DNA of 64,000 nucleotides. It comes from Nepenthes gracilis. Its lineage: Eukaryota; Streptophyta; Magnoliopsida; Caryophyllales; Nepenthaceae. Location of the stretch: the NCBI GenBank assembly GCA_033239525.1, contig BSYO01000033.1:11027501-11091500 (forward strand), read 5' to 3'. The translations under genes were made by a program, and so were the position numbers. The first letter of the stretch is position 1; every line of letters begins with the position of its first letter. Positions 57,101-64,000 of the stretch are shown here, one piece after another. Below the pieces are notes generated by a model that was given only the letters and a program-made list of their open reading frames with translations, did no database searches and was not told the DNA's origin.

Positions 57101-60100
57101 GCCCTTGAGTCGCCATGTGGATGCTGGAGATTGCTCCTTGTCTCTTCATACTTGTATGCCTATTACAGTTGTAACCTTGCTGTCCTAATTTTCTATACCC
57201 TGCTCAGAGTATAACGTTCATCCAACAATCCTATGCAAGCCATCTGGACAACACTGATGACAACAATTGTCTTGAGCCTCCATTTTTTGGCCTTGCAAGT
57301 ATTTACTACTTTTGATTTTCACTCGTTTTCTCCCATCAATTTCTTCCCCTACTATGGTTACCCTATTTATTTTTCTTCTTTTACATTGTTTTCTACTTCT
57401 ATGACACCTTTTTGGTGTTTATTTGTAGTGATCTACTAACACATACTGCCTAGCATACCATGCATCAAATGCAGTTATCAATTACGAAAGTGAGTCTTAG
57501 TGTAATTGTAAGGTTACTCCGTTATAATATATATCATTTTGGAGTTTATTTGCAATGACTGCTAACACATACTACCTAGCATACGCGTATGAAATGCAAT
57601 TATCGATTACGAAAGTGAGTCTTGTTGTAACGGTAAGGTTACTCCGTTATAATATATATGTCATAAGTTCAAGCTACAAAAACAATCTCTATGCAATGTA
57701 GAGGCAAGATTGAGTACTTTCAGCTATTCCCATAACCAGTAATACTGGAAGCCTCATACACAAGGCTATCCTATGAAAAATATAACCTTTCTGCATGCTG
57801 CATACTGCACCCCACACAACAGACGTGCATCTGGTAACTATGTTTAGTATATGTTCCCAATTGTGAAATCCATATTCCAGATCCTGGCCAACATAAAATT
57901 ATTATCACACCTAAAACAGCAAGTTAAGCATGTTATCATGCATAATCAAGTTCTCAATTTTATTTGCTCGGTTTTTTTTTTTTTTTGGTCAGTGAAAATG
58001 TGTCTAGTTATAGGCAAATGAAAAAAGGAAGCCAAATCACAATCATGGAGCACCAACTATACCCCTCAGAGAAAAGTATATAGTAATGTTGCATTTTTAC
58101 TAATCATTTTGTGTAATGATTTTTCATTTGGTTCATTAACTGAATACAAAATAATCTAAAGCAAAACAACATTGGATCAAAAGAATAAGCAAAGAAACTC
58201 ACCACATCCTGTGCAGTTAAATTTGAAATCAATAAAGATTATTTAGACACATAATTGTATCCTTGATCTCTGGTTGAATCCCCTCACCACATGCATGAGC
58301 ATGCAAGCCAAAACATTCTCTACTGATATTCAATTCATGCAACAGAAACAATGCTTGATTTTTTTAGGGCATATATTGTTGGGGAACCTCAATAAAATAA
58401 ATAACACAAGTTCTCAGGCAGAAAATTAACTCCAAAATAGGAGTAGCAGGCGTATTTACAGGAAAATGCCCTGGAAAATAACTACCTAATTCAACTAGGA
58501 AATAGGAATCCAAACTCAACTTGTAAATAAGATAACAAACAAATTGAAAAATGGTAACCTGGTCACAAAACTCCACATCATGGGAGTTCAAAAAGGTTTG
58601 GATGTATGCAACCTCACCGTTGCATCGCATATATGTTGTTTCTGTCATTTAATTCCATGATTTCAGGTCATAATTGAAGAAATTTGCCATTATACCAAGG
58701 CGCACCTCTAATAGCAAACTACAAAAATAATTAAATACAAATTCTAGCTCTTCTCTATTTATCTCTTCTGGAAACCTCAAAAGTCACAACCCAAGGGAGA
58801 TGGACCTTCTTCTCAACAGCACCCCAATGAAAACAATCTCCAGCTACACCTATGAGGACACACACAATGCTTGGACTTGCCTCCAACATCCTCCCACTTG
58901 AAAACTTCAGTTCATCCTTGAACTCTTAGCGGGAAGCTTAGACGCTTGCTTCTTGCCATGCAAATTATTGCGAAGGGTGTTGGTAGAAGGGCACATACAA
59001 ATCACCATAAGCATAAAAACTACGTTAGAATAATATGCATGATGGGGATTATCATTTTCTTCACCAAAATAAATTATTGAATCTTTTTTTAGATTGATAA
59101 CTATGTCCACCTATTCATCTTCACCATGCTCATCGATTACCATAGTATAATATAGTATGGAATTTATCAGCAGCATGTCCGTTTTTCCACATCTGTGACG
59201 ATTGAAGCCGAAATTCAAATTTAGGTTCCGAGTCAGGTACTTATTCCTCATATTTATAGTCGGAAAAAGAGGTCATCTTTTTTTTGAGGCTAAATATTTC
59301 ACCTAATTAGTAGCAATCTTAGCATAGGAGCAGCTTGATCCAGAGACTGGAAGTCGTTTACTCAATTTTAATCCCCATGTAACACTTTCCAATCTGGCCA
59401 AATCAACCAACACAGCAAGACCCACGACAGAGAGCATATTTCGCAAATAAAGAAGAGCAAATCAGCAGTTGGCAGTGACCAGGAAAACAGTAAACTAAGT
59501 TTGAGTGGTATGAAGGAATTATCCGGCAAGCCAACACATTCATTATTATACAGACAAAATCCTTCATTTTTTTTTTCAGACAAATATTGATGGGGAACCT
59601 CCCCAAATCAAGAACACAAAAATTCTATGTTAATTCAATTTAAGGAACTAATAAAATCATGAATAACAAACCTATTCATAGCATAATCACTTAGAAAATA
59701 AGCAATCTAACTAACAACAAACCCTAAGCCTAATAGAGCTCCTATTTCAACTGGAAAAGGAAATAGCAAATTCATAAAGATTAATATTGATGGGTCCGGT
59801 AATAGTTGGGCCGGCCCGGTTTGCTGCCAACAAGGAAAATCACACGTCCTAGGAGAATTTCCAAGGGGCCCAGGGTCCAATCGGCTCAGGCTAGATCAGC
59901 ACAGCAAACTCAGATCTAGGATAGGCCGACAGCGCAGCGCAGCCTAGCCACCACACCTCAGCAAATCTTCTCAAGATGTCCTGCCTAAGATCCCACATCG
60001 CCCAGGCAGTAGGTGCAATTCTGCGGATCACACCATAAACGCAGTTGCCATAATAGGCTCCCGCAAGCTCCAAACAGCTTAGAAAAATACGCAACCGCAG

Positions 60101-62254
60101 CTAGTCAGGCTCCTATGAGTGCAGGCCAGCCCTCCGTCTAGGGAGCCCTCCTTCCAAGAGGCTAGCCTGCTGTCCAAGGAGGCCCTCCATCCAGGTGCCA
60201 TGCGCTCCATCCCGTAGGCCTTCCATCCTGGTGCCATACCTTCCATCCAGGAGCCATGCCTTCTATCCAAGAGTTCCTTCATCCAGGCGTTGTGTCCTCG
60301 ATCCCCAAGGCCCTCCATCCAAGCACCGTGCCCTCCATCTAAGAGGCCCTCCATACAGGCGCCATGCCCTCCATCCCAGAGGACCTCCATTCAGGCGCCA
60401 TGCCCTCTATCCAGGAGCCATGCCCGCTCTCCTTTTAGGCGTTCTGTTCTCCATCCAAGAGGCCCGCTCTCCTTCCAGGCATCCTGCTCTCCAACTTGGA
60501 GCTCAATCCCCCATCTTATAAGCCGCCCCTTGGTCAGGCGCACCCTCGGAACTCAATCCTCCGTATTATAAGCCATCCCCTAATTGAGCGCACCCTCGGA
60601 GCTCAATCCTCCATCTCATAAACCACCTGGTCAGGCATACCCTCAGAACTCAATCCTACATCTCATAAGTTACCCCCTGGTTGGACGCACCCTCGGAGTT
60701 TAGTCCTCCACCTCACAAGCTGCCCCTCGACCGAGCGTACCTTAAAGCCGTCCTCAGTTGGGCGCTTCCAAATACTCGATCCCCTATTATATGCATCAAC
60801 GCATTCTCTTACATCCTTACATCTTTCCATCCATTGCGAAAAATTTTTGAGTTAAGCGTCAGAGGATAAATTAGAAAGGAAGTCTTGCCAATCCTCTCAC
60901 CTTTTATTGTGTTACACAGGCTCAGGTTATCAGAGACGGAGACCGAACCCATTCGAGCTCGACCTGACCGAGGTAGACCAAGAGGCTCTCTAATCCGTAC
61001 AATAACCCAAATTCAAGAACACATCAAATATGTAATAAAATAAATAAATAAGCATTAATTATAAACTCCTAACTTTTCTCAATTACACTCTCCCAAAAGC
61101 CTCGCAACCAAAGTGATATGGGTCTTCTCTTCAATGGAATCCAACTGGCATATGAGGCACACAAAGGGGATTGCCCCATCCAAATATAGTATTTACATAA
61201 GTGCAAAATGATACATACACTTTACTCATGCACACAGACAATCATTACTCAAAGAAGATGCTAAGCATCGGCAAATATGGCAGCAAAGGGGCAAACCACA
61301 ACATGGTCCAAATCAATATGAATTTAAGCAGCTGAAGTTGAAATGGAGCAACAAAAACCGGCGCACAAATACTGAGTTACAACAGTGAGAATTTTCAACC
61401 TACACTGCCATTTAGTAATATAAGATAGGATTATGCTAGCCAAAATGAACAAAAGCAGAAACGTGATGGAAAAAAAGATGAAAATATAAAAATGGATCAA
61501 AGGAGAGCATGTTGGATGGATAAATCCAAACACCAACCACAAGAAGATATCTTGATGCCATTCCCAATGTCACTGGCACTAGCACAAGTGAAAAAAAAAG
61601 ACGACCATTCTCACACAAGAAATAATCCATTGGTAATCCTTTTAGATGGACATTGAGCAGATGAACCATAATGCATTATATTACCATGCCAACATGTGCA
61701 AGGAAAGGAATAGAATTTGAGCAATAAGTTAGGCACATACCCAAGTAGAAATACATATTGTCCAGTCAAGTTGTCAATATTTCTAGTTCTCTGCAACAGT
61801 ACCAACTGAGGAAGAATAGCTACAGCTTCCAGATACAAGGAAAATGTCCACATGACCTGCACTTTCATACAATCAAACAAGCATGAGAAATTAGATAAGG
61901 AGACGGGCTCTATCTCTAAATGGAATTCATTTTAATCCAAGATATTTAAAATAATTAAGCAGTGGCAACAGCAAAGCAGTCATGTTACCTCCTTAAAAGT
62001 GAACTTCTCTTTGATTAGTAATGCCAATATTAGGCAAGGCAACACCAGGAACCAGTGCCGGAAGGTATCCTGGTCTTTGTCATAAGACCTCTGCACAATC
62101 TTATGGCGTCTCATGTACCAAACAATTGAAAAGGAGCTACTTAAAAATATTAACTTCATGATTGTATTATACAGGGAGACGAAATCTGTAAAAATATCCA
62201 GGTAGCGTGTAGCAAATACAATTGCATAGAGCTCTTGAGTCTTCAAAGAAATAC
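51122..62254 (-). CDS. ERD2: ER lumen protein-retaining receptor (K/HDEL receptor), exons 2-6
   Basis: Seven-helix Golgi membrane receptor that binds the K/HDEL tail of escaped ER proteins and returns them by COPI vesicles. Exons on the minus strand: 62254-61989, 61856-61741, 53621-53548, 51325-51262, 51158-51122. All introns are GT-AG and the phases agree (266, 116, 74, 64, 37 nt), giving 185 residues plus stop. The family is about 215 residues, so exon 1 (~30 residues) lies right of the window. Conserved blocks: ISLKTQELYAIVFATRYLD, SYDKDQDTFRH, YLEAVAILPQLVLLQRTRN, AYRALYILNWIYRYFTEPH, VQTLLYADFFYYY. Arginines equivalent to ligand-binding R47 and R169 of the human receptor (ATRYLD, WIYR) are kept, as is the C-terminal LQLPA, an LxLPA motif needed for Golgi residence. 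One oddity: Pro in WIPWISG where relatives have Thr, at the exon 4/5 junction. No stop or frameshift; probably functional. Confidence 0.93.
51262..51325 (-). other. ERD2 exon 5
   Basis: 64 nt, from TGCAG|CTTGGAT to CTAAG|GTAAAT. Encodes WISGIVQTLLYADFFYYYFL. Too short to appear as an open frame on its own. Confidence 0.92.
51326..53547 (-). other. ERD2 intron 4 (2.2 kb)
   Basis: Contains ATATCGG-rich repeat copy 3 and poly-T/A runs. A GC-richer stretch at about 52.9-53.2 kb (GGCCCTGTTCTTACG ... TTACCAAACGAGAA) has ends reminiscent of a MITE, but no clear inverted repeat. No exon seen. Confidence 0.65.
51825..52135. repeat. ATATCGG-rich dispersed repeat, copy 3
   Basis: Shares ATACCAATATTTTC, AATATTCAAAATATCA, ACCGATACACCCG and a later TGATATTGATATAAATACC block with copy 2, in the same order and orientation. 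Inside ERD2 intron 4. Confidence 0.6.
53548..53621 (-). other. ERD2 exon 4
   Basis: 74 nt, from TGCAG|GGCATAC to GGATAC|GTACAA. Encodes AYRALYILNWIYRYFTEPHY and VNWI. Its last base gives the Pro codon with exon 5; in relatives that position makes Thr. Confidence 0.92.
54010..54265. repeat. ATATCGG-rich dispersed repeat, copy 4 (inverted)
   Basis: Reverse-complement orientation relative to copies 1-3: GATATATAGCGATATATCG, then an AATATTAGTATTGAAGG block that is the complement of the ATACTAATATTTTC word. Inside ERD2 intron 3. Confidence 0.55.
55690..57441 (-). mobile_element. Internally deleted Ty3/gypsy element
   Basis: On the minus strand: an LTR-like sequence (57441 to about 57068, start TGTTAGTAGATCAC) runs directly into integrase-type sequence VVDLVVVDRLTKYSHF, so gag, protease and RT are gone. 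It continues to about 56313 with KLVPRYFGPYEIMEKVG and YRLAPPLSARIHLVFYVS, then a polypurine tract AAAAGGGGGGG (56223-56238), then a second LTR copy starting TGTTGGCTGATC at 56222. The two LTR-like copies align over about 370 bp, for example CACCTTTTAATCGAATGGC and TTTTTCTTCTTTTACATTG. The outer left boundary is approximate. The protein type differs from the Tat elements and looks like a chromovirus-type integrase. Confidence 0.75.
56313..57067 (-). pseudogene. Gypsy integrase remnant in ERD2 intron 3
   Basis: Integrase core fragment (VDRLTKYSHF) and C-terminal domain, the latter open over 89 codons (GPYEIMEKVGTVAYRL, VSMLKKQVG). Stops and frameshifts between. Confidence 0.78.
57417..57659. 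repeat. Direct repeat, 2 x ~117 bp
   Basis: TTTATTTG(T/C)A(G/A)TGA...CTAACACATACT then ATTACGAAAGTGAGTCTT and AAGGTTACTCCGTTATAAT occur twice in tandem. The first unit overlaps the outer end of the gypsy LTR, so the duplication probably includes its junction with the host DNA. Confidence 0.82.
57660..58376. other. ERD2 intron 3 sequence, nothing recognised
   Basis: AT-rich with a poly-T run near 57.97 kb. No coding or element motif seen. Confidence 0.5.
58377..58888 (-). repeat. LTR remnant
   Basis: On the minus strand it starts TGTTGGAGGCAAGTCC directly after a purine tract (AAGTGGGAGGA) and ends GAGGTTCCCCAACA, so it reads as a 512-bp 3' LTR. Adjacent upstream sequence contains the frame FKDELKFSSGR, similar to gypsy pol ends. 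It resembles the solo LTR at 59588 in its GGGGAACCTC terminus. No target duplication established. Confidence 0.6.
60110..60480. repeat. Minisatellite built on CCCTCCATCCAGGCGCCATG
   Basis: About ten imperfect units, period 25-45 bp, of GGCCCTCCATCCAG followed by GCGCCATGCCCTCCAT. The HGAWMEGL-type frames on the minus strand and their complements are by-products of the repeat. Confidence 0.85.
60497..60755. repeat. Tandem repeat, ~5 x 50-55 bp
   Basis: Units of CACCCTCGGAGCTCAATCC followed by TCCATCTCATAAGCC and CCCCTGGTCAGGCG, in the same solo LTR. Confidence 0.85.
61741..61856 (-). other. ERD2 exon 3
   Basis: 116 nt, from GCAG|GTCATG to CTTGG|GTATGTG. Encodes VMWTFSLYLEAV to GQYVFLL plus two bases of Gly. 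Confidence 0.93.
61989..62254 (-). other. ERD2 exon 2
   Basis: 266 nt, from TTTGCAG|GTATTTC to AAGGAG|GTAAC. Encodes the second to fourth helices, from GISLKTQ to KEKFTFKE. Confidence 0.92.
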
Positions 62255-64000
62255 CTGCAAACAATCATATCCAGTAAGTCTTCAAAATTATGAATTATGA
62301 GATTATAGGATACTATCTTAAGATTGAAAATATGAAGAGCCTGATCAAGCTGCATCTAATGCTGGGAGGCAAAAGAGAGATGTCATGCACCACAAACTTC
62401 AGTGATAGAAATAACAATTCCTACAAAAATTTGTATTCCTTAGAAACCAATGAATAATAAAAAATCCCAACACCTCCCCAGTTATTTTTATTCCTAGTAA
62501 TCTAAGGAAAACCATTCCAAGATAGTTAACTTATTTACCGTTAACCCCAAACCTTAATATCTCTTATAGATATGATTAAAATCGGGTTATGGCAAGACAT
62601 GGGCCGAGTTTAGGTGAAACTTTTTGACCTCTAAGTTGGGCCAGGTTATATACAGCTCAGTTACACAGGCCAAAAACCATGACTATGCCTGTCCATAATC
62701 CAAATTAGACTGATTTGGGACGGTCTATAGACATTTATCTAAAAATTCATATTTATATAAAAAACCTAAAAATTTAAAATATTTTAACAATTATATTATT
62801 TAAATGAAAAATTTTTACTCCATATAGTTATTAACTACATAAAAATATAATCTATTGAAATAATTTTTTAACCTTGGTATTTATTTGAAATAAAAAAATA
62901 TATTTACAAAAATGTTATAATTCAGGCCTGGCCAAGATCGGCCAGAACAAACCAATCACTTTCATCTATGACCTTTTTTTAGATTTTATTTTACATTTCA
63001 ATGCTTATTTATTGCGTAAATTATTTTTTTTTATTTGTTTTTTATTTATAACAAATTTGAGTTTTTTTTATTGGTTTTATTATAGCCTAGTGACGGTTAG
63101 CAAAGAACAGTTTATGAAAATATTATAAAAAATTCTAGTGTACGTTAAAATATTCTTTTTGGTAAGGGTAAAAAAGTTATTTTATATGAATTTCTTGATT
63201 ATTCTAAATTCCTAGTTTAATTTTACCTATTCTAAATGACTAACTAAACAATGGAATAATAATTTTCAATTTTATTCCCACCTTATTCTATTTTCTAAAA
63301 ATAGTTATTTTATTCCTATATTATTTCATTCCAATAACCAAATATAGCGTTATAGGGAGAAAAAAGTTTGCAAAAATGAGTTCTAAGAATTATCACTTGC
63401 AGCAAAAATGAAGAAATTCAATATGCAAAAATATCTTATGAACTTTAGAGTTAGAAATTGTCCAAAAAAGCCGATGTAACATAAACTCAACAGTGGTAGT
63501 ACAGATGTTACTCAGCCTATAGGCAGACTCAGCAAAGCCTAAAGTCCTACAAGGTGGGTCGGCTATATTAAGTTGCTTCCATAATTCTGCTCAGCTTAGT
63601 GCAAATTCTCCAAAATTAGAAGCAATTTCATCTCAATTTTATCATCTCAATCTAATTTCTAAGCATATCTTTCCATCTCTTATTGTTTCCAAACTCAATC
63701 AAATCACCTTTTATCACTGATACTTCATTTATTCAAGTGTATGAATCATTTTCAATGTCATTCACTAATATCTTTTTTATATTGCTGCAACTTGTAATTA
63801 GATATGATATGTTCACTTCTTATCTTACCTTTCAGGATGGCTTCACTCATTCATCGTTTTGATATTCCATCTCTACAGCACTTTTTTTCTTACACATTGA
63901 TTTTCATTGCCTATTAACTATCCATAAAGTGTATTTGGTCTAATGTAGTCCTATAAAATTTTCTTTCAAGTTTTGCTATTACAAAGAACTCTTAAATCCC
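62255..64000 (-). other. ERD2 intron 1 (continues past the window)
   Basis: No sequence encoding the expected N-terminal ~30 residues was found, so exon 1 lies beyond 64000. The stretch is AT-rich, with a GC-richer patch near 62.6 kb and a MITE-like copy near 63.2 kb. Confidence 0.7.
63160..63349. mobile_element. Tourist-like MITE copy, degenerate
   Basis: The right end (complement CGCTATATTTGGTTATTGG, followed by TTA) and the subterminal TTATTCC/GGAATA pattern match the MITE at 7849-8415 in inverse orientation. The left end could not be fixed. Confidence 0.45.

Larger units (their letters stand above)
59788..61026 (+). mobile_element. Nested Tat-type solo LTR
   Basis: 1239 bp, begins TGATGGGTCCGG (compare TGATGGGTAC of element B) and ends AAGAACACATCA, flanked by AATAT at 59783-59787 and 61027-61031. 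Its last ~200 bp align with the LTR of element A (AGGATA..., GTCTTGCCAA, TGTGTTACACAG, TAATCCGTACAATA). No internal coding sequence, hence a solo LTR. Carries two tandem-repeat arrays. Confidence 0.8.
59588..61182 (-). mobile_element. Solo LTR split by a nested solo LTR
   Basis: Outer LTR begins TGATGGGGAACCTCCCC and ends TGCCCCATCCA, flanked by the 5-bp duplication AATAT (59583-59587 and 61183-61187). Without the nested insertion it is about 350 bp. The GGGGAACCTC end, which is the 3' end on the minus strand, matches the LTR remnant at 58377. Confidence 0.7.
53622..61740 (-). other. ERD2 intron 3 (8.1 kb) with nested insertions
   Basis: The donor and acceptor are those of the flanking exons; the length is due to inserted elements at 55.7-57.4, 58.4-58.9 and 59.6-61.2 kb and an ATATCGG-rich repeat at 54.0-54.3 kb. 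The 54.3-55.7 kb part shows no recognised feature. Confidence 0.85.

Noticed and set aside
60079..60571. MEGLLDGGHGA-type repeats resembling a structural protein
   Set aside because: Minisatellite in a solo LTR; the complementary strand gives an equally open frame.
59583..61187. Single 1.6-kb element bounded by AATAT
   Set aside because: Internal TGATGGGTCC...ACACATCA with its own AATAT pair and homology to the element A LTR shows two nested insertions instead.
61436..61669. Hydrophobic minus-strand frame within the ERD2 gene
   Set aside because: Lies in intron 3 and matches no part of the receptor; exon 4 continues in frame from exon 3 without it.
1..64000. CRISPR array, operon or bacterial gene cluster
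   Set aside because: No regularly spaced identical repeats with unique spacers; genes have spliceosomal introns and plant-type retroelements.

Overview
The window is nuclear DNA of a flowering plant. It holds two spliced, conserved plant genes with long introns at the two ends, separated by about 37 kb of retrotransposons with plant-type LTRs, primer-binding sites and Tat-lineage (Ty3/gypsy) proteins. Nothing in it allows a species call. I saw no tRNA, rRNA or CRISPR array.

Layout. (1) 239-6911, minus strand: first four exons of a SUMO-targeted ubiquitin ligase of the RNF4/SLX8 type. They carry three SUMO-interacting motifs; the RING exon lies left of the window. (2) 7-11.8 kb: AT-rich intergenic DNA with a Tourist-like MITE (567 bp, TTA target duplication), a 3 x 78-bp tandem repeat and another inverted-repeat element. 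(3) 11793-31828: element A, an old complete Tat-lineage retrotransposon (target duplication GAAGT). Its reverse transcriptase is interrupted by a 3.6-kb solo LTR and its integrase by a 6.6-kb Ty1/copia element (target duplication GAGTA). (4) 32406-43358: element B, a second Tat element (target duplication TAACT) with a nearly intact integrase and LTRs of very unequal length. (5) 43582-49455: element C, a third Tat-like element (target duplication AAAAC) with gag but no pol. (6) 49.86-50.86 kb: about five copies of a ~205-bp tandem repeat. (7) 51122-62254, minus strand: exons 2-6 of the K/HDEL receptor ERD2. An 8.1-kb intron contains a deleted gypsy element, an LTR remnant and one solo LTR nested inside another. 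Exon 1 lies right of the window.

Most interesting signal. All three Tat elements carry, between the end of the sense coding region and the 3' LTR, a reading frame on the opposite strand. Its N-terminal block is alignable between them (MAPGV-like start, then a PPxG..VYEAHLKGGLRFP motif) and a coiled-coil segment is visible in B and C. Element C has lost all of pol but keeps this antisense gene. The family resembles the poorly understood 'putative gypsy type transposon' (Transposase_28) proteins. A second signal is in element B, whose LTRs and pre-LTR region are packed with inverted pairs of TTGACC, the W-box bound by WRKY factors.

How the parts relate. The two host genes are unrelated in function: one acts on SUMOylated nuclear proteins, the other returns ER proteins from the Golgi. 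What links them is similar intron content. A degenerate ATATCGG-rich dispersed repeat occurs twice in the introns of each gene. Element order from nesting: A first, then the solo LTR and the copia element inside it. B and C are independent insertions beside it.
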